DNA from: Onchocerca lupi
Lineage: Eukaryota > Nematoda > Chromadorea > Rhabditida > Onchocercidae
Direction: 5' to 3'
Length of the DNA: 64,000 nucleotides
Assembly (NCBI GenBank): GCA_028564675.1
Contig: JAOVVO010000047.1
Coordinates: 124,001 to 188,000 of the forward strand
Shown here: piece by piece, positions 46,801 through 58,686 of the stretch
Layout of the letters: every line of letters begins with the position of its first letter
How positions within the stretch are numbered: the stretch's first letter is position 1
The notes under the pieces: generated by a model
Told to the model about the DNA's origin: nothing
Database searches by the model: none
What the model saw: only the letters and a program-made list of their open reading frames with translations
Program-made: the position numbers and the translations under genes

Positions 46801-49800
46801 ATTAACAGTAATTAAAGCAAAAAGAAAATGTACCATACGATTGTTATAAATAATAAAACAATTAAAAGTAAAGTGAGAAAGAATAGCAGGATACAATAGT
46901 ACTTCTTGATCATGCAAAGTATATTAAATTACTGCGAGATCTATTGATTGAATCTATTTGAAATTTCATTTCATTGCATAATCATGACGTACTCGTGAAG
47001 AAACACACGTTCTCTCAATAGTCATTTTTCTACTGCAAGAAAAACAAAAAAAAGAAAAAAGAAATATCGAAGAATTAAGTATTATGCACAAAGTTGACGT
47101 ACAATATTTCTTATGAAATCTTCCGAATTAACGTCATTCATCTATACGTTCGACGTTTATTTTAACATTGTAAAAATGAAAAAATTTGTTGAAAAATTGT
47201 CAATAAACAATTAAGCTTTTACTATAAATATCAAATTTTTTGAAATTATGGTTTCAATTTTGTACTACTTTTTTTTTTGGGGGGGGAGGGGAGAAACTTG
47301 AAGAATTTAACGGAAAATAAATCTAGCATCATAATTAATTATCGCTTCCTATATTTCATCATATCTTTACCGGATTTTATGTTTGATGATCTTATTTATT
47401 TCCAACAGATATGGTTGACCTTTTCTGATTGATTTATTTGTTTGATTCTTTTTTTCCTCTTTCCATTTGCTACAAATTGTTGGCTGTTTCAATTTTCTCT
47501 TTTTCTCTTGGAATGATAGAATGAATGAAATTATTCGAAAAATGTTAGGATGATGTAATTTTTCAAAATGATTCAAAAGAAATTTCCAGATACAAGTTGT
47601 GTTTATCAGTCGAGTTAATAACAAGACTTTACTTTTAATAGTTTTGGGCTGATAAAGTTGAATTGTTCGGAATTTATCAATTATACAATTTCATTTAAAT
47701 AAAAAAAATCTGACAAATTGTGATGGATGAAATTTGGTAAAGCTAAAGGTTGGATATTTTGCTACTGTACGATACAGTAATTATCATAATTTAGTAAGAT
47801 TTCAACAGACAAACAAAACAAAAAGCAATTTTGGGCCTGAAATTGCTTGAATTCAAAAATTCTCATTCTTTTCAGATAATATAACCTTGCAGGATTATCA
47901 AAATGAACGATTACGACGGATTAAACAATTTGAAGAATGTAGCAAAAGGGTACGAAACGCAAAAGAAAGTGGTCTTTGGAGAAGTACCAGCTGGGGTGGT
48001 GGTTTTCAGAAGGTTATTAAGAATTTCAAATAAGCTCAGAAATATCAAATAGAAATACGAAAATTTCAACCATAATGATTATTTATGGTAATAGTTGTAT
48101 ACAATGAACTGATTAATGAAAAATTGATCCCTTCGATCTTAACCTAATGACAAATATATTTCTCAATTCACTACAGTATATCGGTGAATTCGACAGTGGT
48201 AATTGTAAGTTGAAAAAACGTGACAAACCACCAGGACATGTTCAATGGAATTTGCAAGCAAATATCGAATTCGTCGAGCCAAAAAATGAAACCGATCCTA
48301 TCGAAAGACCGAAACAATTGACGAAGGTTTGCTAGTGAATTACTGTCAATTTAAGCCAAATATATTCACTATAAATAGTTATAATTGTTACAATTAAATT
48401 AGGCTTTTACTAAGCTTTCTAAAATTTATTTTTCTCCTAATTTATATCTTAAATTTCTACACATCTTAATATAAATAAAGTTCGAATTTTGAAAACTTCA
48501 CAATGAGCAATTTTTTATCCGAAAATTTCTAAATTCAAGAAGATGAAAAACTATCTTCTGTTTTCAAGAAAAATATTTGAATCGAAAATTCAAAACTTTT
48601 TAATTTTCACTCAGTCTTTTAATACTACAGTTCATTTTTAAATTATTTGATTTACATTTATGATTATGTTATCGCTACAAGCACTGTTGATATTGAAGAT
48701 TTATTTTGGTAAAAGTGGTAAAGAAAAAGATAATGAAACAAAACATCTAACCTTATATCCATCCCTCTTTTCCATATACTGTTTTCGCGTTTTTTGCATT
48801 ATTAAATCTTTACTTTACCTTTACTTTGTCTTATTTTTAGACTAGAAAGCTTATTTGCATAATAGTCATTTACATATTAAATAATGTATCTTTTTTTCAG
48901 ATAAAAAATAATGAACAATATAAACCACTTAATGTCGTTCGAAGTATAAATGATAATAATTATCAATCGTCGAAATGTCATCATGAAGACAAGAAGCGTA
49001 CGTCTAGTTTACTTTTATGTGCAAATTTACCTTTACCTCTAATTGATGATAAGAAAAAAAAACTAAAGATTGAATTTAATAAGCCTATTGAAGAAAAAAA
49101 AAAGGAAAAAAATATTCATGTAGGTAGTTTTATAATATCTGCTTTTAAATTATTGACTTTTTTCAACTTTTGAAATTTTGAAATTTTTTATTTTTGTTTT
49201 TTTGCAAAAAAATTCTAGAAAATCAAATAGTAATAAGAAGGGAAAAAAAGGAAGAAAGAGAGAAAGTTTAAATTTCATTGAATTCAATTGTGCTTAAATT
49301 TAATTATTTCCTTTTTTTTATGTTAGTTATTAGAAATCAATCATTTAATATTTACTAGTGGAATTATTTACATATTTTTTTAGCTGCACCAATACAACGA
49401 GCAAAGCCTATTACTACAACTATTACTACTACACCTCCAGTCAAACAAAACGAGTCTCCCAGTGGTAATATCAAAGGATTATTTAATGCTACAGAAGGAC
49501 AATCTCGAAATATCGTAAAAAAGTATGTTTTATGCAATTCGTTTTATTTATACATTCATTTATTCTTGTATATTGTACATTATACTTAGTTAATAATCCA
49601 TAAATTTAATTTAAAAAGTCTTATTTTTTAATTTATAATTAGGTTACATTTTATAAATGTCATCATTAATTTTTTGTGTTTATAATTAGATATGTATTAT
49701 ATCTTAAATATTATTAGTTCAGGTAATTTGTAAATTCAATATTTTTTTTGCTATTTAATTCTGAGTTACTATTTATATTTTAAATTGAAACAAATAATAT

Positions 49801-50595
49801 ATATATAATTATCTTAGTATATATTTTTATAATTGTATATTTATACGATGGAAAATTTTAATTTCCGAAAAATTTTAACAAAACAGAAAAAAAAGTTGTA
49901 TGATGAAATATTCATTAAAAAAAGTTATAAAATTATTGATAAAATGATTAATTAAATGGAAAAATACAAAGAAAAATGTAAAATAAATTTGAAATGATTA
50001 TCAACTTAGATAAAAAATCTTGAAAAATATGAGGATAAACAATAATGGCAAAATACCATTACAATAAAATAATCTATTAGATCTTTAATTAGCTTCCTAA
50101 TCTTGTTTAATAGCAAACAGTCTTGAATCTTGTACATATGAAACATATGAATAAATAATTAGCATCAAATTTGTGAGTAAATAACTATCTTTCTTAAGCT
50201 TGAATAGCATGGATTAAGATAAAGGGAATGACAGGTAAAAAAATCCCATCATAGAAAAATTTTGTAATTTTGTTGCAAAATCTTCAAGATGAAATTAAAT
50301 TATTGTAATTTGCAAGCGTATTTGTCTATTAAGTTCTAGGTCTTATTTATTTGTTCAGTAAGAAGTAATTTTCTTTAAAATTTCAAATTTCTTCGATATA
50401 TTTATTTAATTGCAATTTCAAAATTATCCGAAATTTGAGTAATTCCATACTTGATTGCTTGATTTTTTTCTTTTTTTTACAAATTTACCAAGGAACAGCA
50501 TATCTTTTTGCAGTGCTGTGAGAAGAATATCAGTCAGTTCGACAACACCGTCACCAAGTGTGCCATCAAATTATCAACATTCCATATTACAATAA
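43879..50595 (+). CDS. Four-span membrane protein with long cytoplasmic tail (nine exons)
   Basis: Exons: 43879-44102, 44831-44921, 45329-45490, 46580-46687, 47893-48012, 48177-48326, 48901-49129, 49384-49522, 50514-50595; phases agree and give 434 residues. After an alanine-rich start comes a cysteine pair motif (RTCCNCWHIKFG), then four hydrophobic spans at about residues 35-57, 91-115, 118-146 and 166-192 (TIVLGLMELVAVALI; ALLLFTIAICVLLLFLGIL; LLLPHLLIQGVFLSSSLVYF; ATLLLILAAFQFYILF). A CCLY motif follows the last span, then a hydrophilic tail that becomes lysine/asparagine-rich and Thr/Pro-rich (PITTTITTTPP), ending SNYQHSILQ. The layout recalls nematode tetraspan families related to LAPTM-like proteins; this is a guess and no function is assigned. 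The end of exon 3 is least certain, with GAA|GTTGGT chosen because it keeps phase. Confidence 0.8.
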
Positions 50596-51092
50596 TTTAT
50601 GGTTATCATTTAATGCTGATGCATATTTTTGTGTGTAACTTAGAAGAGAATGGAATGGAAGGAAGGAGAAATACCATTTCGGTTGAAGATATTTCAAAAG
50701 TTCATTTCACATAACTGATACATTCTTATTTTTATCTATGTAAATATGCAAGCATATGAATGTTCATTTGGAAATGTTTATTTAGATATTTGATCATTTG
50801 AAACAGTATTTCCGTCTACGTGAGAAATAATATTTTCCCATTCATAGGCATGTATTTACACATGTATGTATATGTATATTGATTGTTAGTAACTGTACAT
50901 TAAAACTGTTTTATTTCGAGTTGCTTATCTGTTTAAGATTAATAATAAAACTTGAACTTTGATTGGGTTCTTTTTTCTGATTATTAGCTGTTCAAAATAT
51001 TTGTTATTGATTGTAAATAGCAATGACTATAAATAAAAAAAAATCATAATTGATGGAAGAAATTGGTGAGGGATGAAAGAAATAATACGAAA

Positions 51093-51193
51093 AGATTGAT
51101 AAGAATTGCGAGAAATGAAGTGGGAGAGATTGATAAAAACTGCGAGGAACGAAATATCAAAGATTGATAAGAAGTGAGGGAAAAAGAATAAAG
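51093..51193 (+). repeat. Tandem repeat, three units of 34 bp
   Basis: Units starting AGATTGATAA at 51093, 51127 and 51161 carry GAA/AAA, TGCGAG and a purine-rich end. A partial unit may precede them. The array lies downstream of the four-span protein gene. Confidence 0.7.
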
Positions 51194-51699
51194 ATGGGTG
51201 GGAATGAATTACAACTAATAATTATGGAAAAAATTCAAATGATATGTTATTACTTGAAAAAAAAAAAAAAAAAGAAACGAAAGTAACTTACTCAAAACAT
51301 ATGATTTCCGCAATATTTTTCCTCGAATAATAAAAATGATGTAAAAGAGACATAATGCATTGAGGTATTCTACTTTAAATTACTTAATTAATATTTTAGC
51401 AAGATTTAATCACTTTCGATTAATTATATCTATCTGTCTTTGATAACGGAATAGGGCTAAAGAAACATTTAACTCAGTCAAGCAAATATTTACAATCGCA
51501 TTTCATTACTCCAAGAGTTCATCGTTATAATTATACAATAATTGCTCAAATTTACATGATATCCTTCCCCGTATTTTATATTTAACATAATGTTATTTGT
51601 GCGTTTAATCATATTATTATGTGATATTACTGTGAATGGATGATTACATTATTCGGAAATTTATTGTAAAAGATAGGTTTCAGTTACTCTTTTTTTAGA

Positions 51700-53011
51700 A
51701 AGTTTCGGCAAAAATAACTGAAAGCACCACTGATGACAACTAATGAACCGGCCGAATCATTAAAAACTTTCAATGATCAAAATACTAAAATACCAGGTCT
51801 GATTACGAAAATCCGATGTCAAGAGAAAGTGTCAAATTTGAAAGCTGTAACTTGTAAATCAAATTTGAAATGTGCAAAATGTTGATTATGTTCTATGGAG
51901 AATCCGTTTGCTACACAGCAAGGCAAACATGCCACAGAATAAATCTGAAATAATTCTACAGAGAATATGATCTAGTCAAGGACAGAAATACAAATTAAGG
52001 ATTTAAGCACGAACTCCTTAGAAACAAATTCCAGCAGTATAAAATGACGATCAACGAACAGATGAACGTACTTAATCATTTCAAAGTGAAACGAAAACGA
52101 ATTATTCATCATCATAAGGTAAGAGAATTAATTCATCTTACTTAATTATTACAGTCATGAATGAACAAAATGCGTCAGAAGTTTCCAATTAGCAATTCGA
52201 AGTCATTCGACGGCGACTTGTAGTTTAAGACGAATAACTATGCGGAAGACGTTATGCAACACGGCAATTTTTCTATACTTGTATCTACTATCGCTGCATT
52301 GAATCACATTCCCATAAATCCACTGTCGGTCATAATTCCACGACAAAGTTTTTGTCAAGCAACAGTCGCATGAACAGAGCATGAAATTTGCAATGGATGA
52401 CGAGCAATCAGTTTAGAGTTATACTAAAACGTATGATAGCTTTATGATACAGAAAAACAAGTCCTGTGATGTTACAACGTAGTTAACAATGAAGAAACTT
52501 TGGATACCAAAATGGCGTCAAAAAAGAGGACAAAACAAAGACAATATCGAACATTGAAGCAATATTCAAAAATCAACGAAATGTAAGTCAAGTGGGATTA
52601 CAGGTGTTTGACCAATCAAAACCTGTAAACTTTACGACTAGTGAAGCAGATCCATAAAACGAACTTATGGAGAAATATAGGAGAATGCATTAAAAGAAAT
52701 ATTGAACTTGAATCGAAAAATGATGAAGCAAAACGTAAAACTACTGCACTAGAAAATGGCTTCAGCTTGTGCTTTCTAAACTACATGAATTAGTTCACGA
52801 TGCTTCTTGCGAGTTAGAAAGAAAGAAAGGAACTGGTTCACTTTCTCCAAACGGTACGCTACTTCCATCATCCGAAAAACTCTTTAGCAGTCGCAATATT
52901 ATCCGTAATAAAGATAATCAAATACAACAGCTGGAAAGAAAACTAAAGATTATTGTGAATCAGATCGAAGAAATCATGAATGAATTTGAACATGCTAATG
53001 AAAGCTTTTGA
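51700..53011 (+). pseudogene. Degraded coiled-coil protein copy
   Basis: Coding-like runs are broken by frameshifts and stops: MTTNEPAESLKTFNDQ near 51734; VKKEDKTKTISNIEAIFKNQ and then VSQVGLQVFDQSKPVNFTTS near 52515-52650 with TAA inside the following DP-NELMEKYRRMH; and an 80-codon end piece at 52769-53011 (SKLHELVHDASCELERKKGT, then a heptad-like IQQLERKLKIIVNQIEEIMN) stopping at TGA. A GTAAGA...TTACAG pair near 52121-52163 could be a relic intron. The parent gene was not recognised. Confidence 0.45.
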
Positions 53012-53218
53012 TTCGCTCTATTTTTTTCTCCATTATGGCTTAAATCATCAAACAAAAAGGAAATAGTAGCTATTCCTATGGAAAATGTACAATCCCTCTT
53101 CAGAAAAGGATGGGCGAGAAATGCCAACCAGCCAAAATAAAGCTGTAAAACAAAATCTTCTTCGTTATAATTCTAAATCTATTCCCCTGAAATATTTGAT
53201 TTCCTTCAGTCGGGACTT

Positions 53219-53303
53219 TCGGAATAACCGAAATATTCCATAACACAAAAATACTGAGATAAGCAAAGTATTCCTGCATTACAGAATATGTCGGTTATTC
53301 CGA
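53219..53303. repeat. Small inverted repeat, MITE-like hairpin
   Basis: TCGGAATAACCGA at 53219-53231 and its exact reverse complement TCGGTTATTCCGA at 53291-53303, with about 60 bp between. Each 13-mer is itself close to a palindrome. It may be a short non-autonomous element or a hairpin. No target duplication was identified. Confidence 0.55.
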
Positions 53304-53347
53304 CAAAAACATTCGTTCACGCATCATTAATGATTTTTTAATCTTAC

Positions 53348-53348
<1 letters not shown>

Positions 53349-53379
<31 letters not shown>

Positions 53380-53387
53380 AAGAGAGG
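53349..53387. repeat. GA microsatellite
   Basis: A run of GA dinucleotides with one GG interruption, about 38 bp, roughly 1 kb upstream of the kinase gene. Confidence 0.9.
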
Positions 53388-54342
53388 ATAAAAAGCAGGG
53401 AGAGTTCTATTGGCTCGGGTATCATTGGAATGAATGGCGGTATTGTTTGCTGTAAGTTGTTCACTAATTTATCTGTTTTTATTTCTGTTAACACGTTATT
53501 TCTCGCACGGAATTACGTGATTTCGTATATGTTTGTGGCTGTATAACATCTCGCATGTACGTAATTATATACGCAGTTCAATCTTTCACATCAGTGACCA
53601 AAATTCCACCATCAATAATTATATGATATCCCGCAAATCAACGATCACATCATGGTTATAATTACCTTATATTTCAGTTATATTACATTATACCTGTGTT
53701 TCATATAGCCCAAGTCTAGTGATTCGTGGGCTGTATTTCGATTGCGTTACGTTAAATTTATATTTCATACAGTTTACGCCACATAATTCGTCGTGCGTCC
53801 ACGATTATACGGCACTTTTTTGTGTATATTTACTATCCAGTGTTTCCATTTTTACCTCTGTGACCTTTTCCGTTCATAAGTGAGCTGAAAGCAAGTTACT
53901 AATATGGTAAAGTGTACACTAAAGTATATTGAAACGTGAAATATGACGCAGAGCTTCAACATTTATTATATCATATCATTAAATTAATGTTTGTGTATCG
54001 ACTAATTTGTTGTGTTACTAAATTTTAAATAAGCCATTTCCATGCAGTTACGAATGTTTCAATTAATCAAAATCCAGTTAAGAAAAACTTCATTTCATCG
54101 AAGAAAGTGAGCAGCAGGAAAGACTTCCGAACTTAGAGTTTTTGAATGTTAATATCATCTGTCTTGCGTTAATTTTCTTTTTAGATTTAAGGTTTCTTTT
54201 AAAAACTATTATGGGAATTTTTTATAGACGATACGATTATTGAATAATGTGAATGTTTATCAACTCTTTCTCAATATAGCACTTTTTTTTTGCATGTTTA
54301 ACTTTTGTTTTTTAACAATTTTTCGAAACTTCACAATTTCAG
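53388..54342 (+). promoter_or_regulatory. Upstream region of the kinase gene
   Basis: Less A/T-rich than neighbouring intergenic DNA, with several short CG-containing words (CTCGGGTAT, CGCACGGAATTACGTGA, CGTCGTGCGTCCACG) and no open frame of note. It ends at the acceptor CACAATTTCAG (54342). Its base composition and position fit a promoter plus leader or a 5' intron. No specific factor site is claimed. Confidence 0.4.
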
Positions 54343-54347
54343 ACAAA

Positions 54348-54419
54348 ATGCCTACTTCGAAATCCAATGTTTCATTTCATTCAACTGAATTCACTGTCAT
54401 CATCAAAAATAACAACTGA
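54348..54419 (+). promoter_or_regulatory. Upstream ORF ending one base before the kinase start
   Basis: The first ATG after the acceptor at 54342 (ACAAAATGCC) opens a 23-codon frame (starts MPTSKSNVSF, ends IIKNNN) whose TGA is at 54417-54419. The in-frame kinase ATG is at 54421, one base later. An additional kinase-frame ATG at 54367 would add 18 residues. The layout could allow termination-reinitiation control of the kinase. Confidence 0.5.
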
Positions 54420-54420
54420 A

Positions 54421-57400
54421 ATGGAAACTACAGTAGTAAAAAAGATGAATAAATTCATCAATAATGCTGATAGTGTCGTGGACGATAGTATCCGTGGATT
54501 AATTCTTTCACATGACAGTTTGGCATCTTTAGATGTAAATCTTATTTATTCTTTTTCTTTTAATTTTTTTTATCAGTTAAAAATGTAAATCTGTTAGCAG
54601 TAATGATTTGACTAGGAGATTGAAATGCTGAGCCTTTTTTCAGGTTTCATTACATTATAATAAACGTTACGTTACCGGGAATATAGGTAATTTTATATTC
54701 TTTTACCAAAGGTAATGTCTTAAAAAGCTAAATGTAGAAGTTGTCAGCAAGTTTACACCATATTTTAAAGCTCTTTGTGCATGCTTAGATAAATTTGATA
54801 TTTTTCCAGGTTTCACTGCATTATAATAATTGTATTTTTCTGTGATTGATTTATGCCTACATGTTTAGATTATTATTAGCACACTTTTTTTTTTCAATTT
54901 CAGTGTTGTCGTCGTGTAGTCCTTCGAGCTGATATTGATAAGCTGAAAGGAGGGAAACAGGTCACGTTACTTGCTGGTGGAGGCTCTGGACATGAGCCCT
55001 TTGCTGCAGGTATTGCTTTGAAAAATTCAATTTCAACAGAAGATTATGATTTTTAACATAGTTTCAATTATAATAAAATTTATGCATCAGATGAGAAAGG
55101 ACTTTTTTTTTCTCGAAATTTATGATGAGAACTTCGAAAATAATGGAAAAAGAATAGATCAGATTAGGCTAAAATTTTATCCCAATCTTGATTTTGTAGG
55201 TTTTGTTGGAAAAGGTTTATTATCAGCTGCCGTTTGTGGAAATGTTTTTGCATCACCACCCACTTCGCATATAACGGCTGGCTTGAATGCTATTCGTAAC
55301 AGTTGTGAGTCAATAATTTATTTAAAAAAATTTAAAAAAAAAGTGCTTCGGATTCAGGCAAATTATTTATGAGCGACCAATCTTCATCTTGCTTTTTCTG
55401 ATGAACTTTAGTCTTATATTATATGAAGCTTATCTTTATTTTATTTACCAGCTGGGATAGGAGTATTTGTTATCAATTACACTGGAGATCGGCTTAATTT
55501 TGGTTTAGCTGTGGAACGATTCAATACAAATCGAGGAAAAGAGGTTTTTGGACTTGATTATATTTTGTAGGCTTGCTGGAATCAGTGGTTTCAAATAATA
55601 AAGAAAAATTTAGTTTGAAGATGTTAAATTTTATTTCAAAAATTAGTAAGCTATGAACATGGTTCCCTAAGAGGGAACAAGATGCTAACAAATTTTTTCC
55701 TCATTTTTTTGACAGGCACAACAATCAAGGCTATATTCACAAAAGTCAGGCCGGCATTAAGTAGATCTGGACAAATACAATTTGTACTAAGCTTGATCTA
55801 ATTGTAATTATCGGACTGTTCTTAGATCATTGAAACTAAAGTTTCATAACAGTTTATGCTGTTGAAAACTTCTTCAATATACGAATGTTAAGGATGGTGA
55901 AGCAGAAATAGTGATGATTGGTGATGACGTAGCCCTAGAAAGTAGTATTGCTGGACAAGATGTTGGGCGTCGCGGTTTGGCAGGTGCTGTATTACTGTTA
56001 AAAGTAAGTTGTCAAAGCCGTTTTTTATGTATAAATTTCCCACTTGTCTTGTGGATTTTACTCGATAAGAGATTTCTTTTCTTTAGATTGCTGGCGCAAT
56101 GGCTGAAGAAGGCAAAGATCTGAAAACAATAACGGCAACGTCCCGATTTATAAATGATAATTTAGGTATATTGTAGGAGATCTCAGCTAATGAAAGGAGA
56201 ATGTATTATTTCGATCATTATTTTTGTTCAAAGAGATTTTAGCAGTTGTGGTTATTCAAAACTGATTTATTATGATTTTGCCAATTTTGAAATCACTGAT
56301 TTCAACATCTAATGCTGTATTTTATAACTATAAAGATAATTTTAATAGTTATTATTTTCAGGCACTATTGGTGTTAGTCTTTCTGCATGTAGTTTACCTG
56401 GCAGAGGCCCAATGTTTGAACTGGAAACAGATCAGATGGAATTTGGTCTCGGTATTCATGGTGAGCCTGGCTTTGAAAGGAGTCAATATAGGACAGCGAA
56501 AGAAGTGGCAAAACTGCTACTGGAGAAACTTGAAAAAAGTCAAAAACTGAATCTTGAGAAAGGTAATTGGAGATAAATTTAAATATGAAAAACTCTGAAT
56601 TTACATTCCGATGTATACAGGCTTAAGAACTTGAAGTATTAAAAAAATATGTAATTCTCTGAAGATATAATTTATCCAGCCTGTGAAACTTCAACTTGTC
56701 GAAATAATTTGTTTCTAAATCTTCGAGTTTTAAACTGATGGATTTTGCATTGTTTATAGATTAATATTGTTTCACTGAATTCATGGATAAATATTTGAAG
56801 CGGGTTTTTTGCTTATACGAAAGTTTTACGTTTTCAGACGAGAAACTGATTGTTTTATTAAATAATCTTGGTGGAACATCGCAAATTGAACTCAATATCC
56901 TATCTGGGGAAATTTATTCGTATCTATGTAAGTTTTACCCTTATTTAATATTTCCTTCGAAATATCTATATTCCATTAAATAAAAATATAAATGTTCGTT
57001 TGTTTACGATCTCAAATTTCCAAAAAAAAAAAAAAAAAAACGATTGCTTTGACGCAACGTTGCATTCGAATAGGAGCGTGTTTTTATATACCTATATATT
57101 TATTATTATATAGATGTCATGCCTTTGACAGGTAAAAACATGCTTTTTTGATAATACTTATCTCTCTCTCTCTCTCCTGCCCTTCTCCTTCCTCATTTAT
57201 CGTTTTTCCATTTTGTCTCTTTTTCGCTCCTTTCTTTCTACTCCCTCCCATCTGTGTTTGCCTTTTATTCCATTCGTCCAGATTATTTTCTCATTATTCA
57301 TGATGAAAATGCCAATTCGCAAGATGTTGGTGAAGCGAAAGGATCTTGGTAAACAGGGTTAAACAGCGCTACCCTTTGAAACCAAAGAGGGCCAACAAGC

Positions 57401-58654
57401 TGAGAGGATGAACATGTTCACCGCCAAAACACTCCGATTTTCAGATAAACAGAAGTGAGGTCAATCAATCAAATGTCGATATGCTGCTAGAGGAAGAGGA
57501 GCCCCGAATGATGTAAGCAGTTAGGACTTCGGATCTTGAGTCAGTTTTAGTCACATAACATTCAAAACGAGGCAGTCATATGCAAGTCCGTCGGCACTGT
57601 TGTGGAAGCAGATGAAGCGGTTAATTATCCAACAGAATTTTTGAATTTACTAGATCTGCCAGAAATGCCATCGCATGTACTGAAGTTGAAAATCGACATG
57701 CCAATTATCATGTTGCGAAATATCAACAGCCAAAGTTTTTGCAATGGCACGCGGCTTGCAATAAAAAAATTAATGAGCAACGTCGTTAAAGCAACATTCT
57801 TGACAAGACCTTTCAAAGGTGAAGGTGTTCTCGTGTTTTTATTCTCGACTCCTATGATTCTAACGGGTATGCGATTTCAATTTAAGCGATTACAATTACC
57901 ACTTCGGTTGACGTTTTGCAATTATCATCAACAAAACTCAGGCCGATCTTTAAAACTGTGCAGTTTAGACTTAGAGACGGATCGCTTCTCACATGACAGT
58001 TATATGTTGCGTATTCCAGAGTCAGCAAACCAGACAATCTTTATATTTATACAGATAATGGAACAATAAAAAATATTTATACCTACAAGTATTCTGAAAT
58101 TAAACATATTAAAAACGTGCGCTTTCTCTTTCTTTTCTTTTCCACTTAACCAGACTGAGCCACAGCAACGCTTGTATATGAAAAGTAAATAAAGAGGTAC
58201 TCCTATTCGAATGCAACGTTGTGTCAAAATTTCAAAGCATCGGTAAGAACCTTCGGAGATTTAAGATTTTGAACAAACGAACATTTACATTTTTATTTAT
58301 ATAGACTAGCTGTAAAAGTAAATCGATAATTTAATCTGGTTATTGGGAAATTTATTATGATCATAATTCAGTCTTCATAAAACAAAGAAGAACGTAAGCT
58401 GTTAAATTTACCAGAGCTTCCATCTGACTCCACTAAACATAAATATTCATTCTGTATCATTTAAAATTCATGATATAATCTATTAAGGTGAAAAAGGTTA
58501 TTGCATTCAACGTTTCTATGTAGAAAGCGTGATGACATCGTTGAATGGCCATGGCATCAGTATTACAATTTTACGATTGGTATCAGACGATTGGCTGCGA
58601 TATTTAGGTACATAATGCCAAAGTTTTTCAAATAAAGAGTGAATTGAGTTTTTC

Positions 58655-58686
<32 letters not shown>

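Noticed and set aside
43842..47102. Inverted match CGTCAACTTTGCGCA (43842) with TGCACAAAGTTGACG (47088)
   Set aside because: Only about 15 bp and isolated; probably chance or a trivial remnant.
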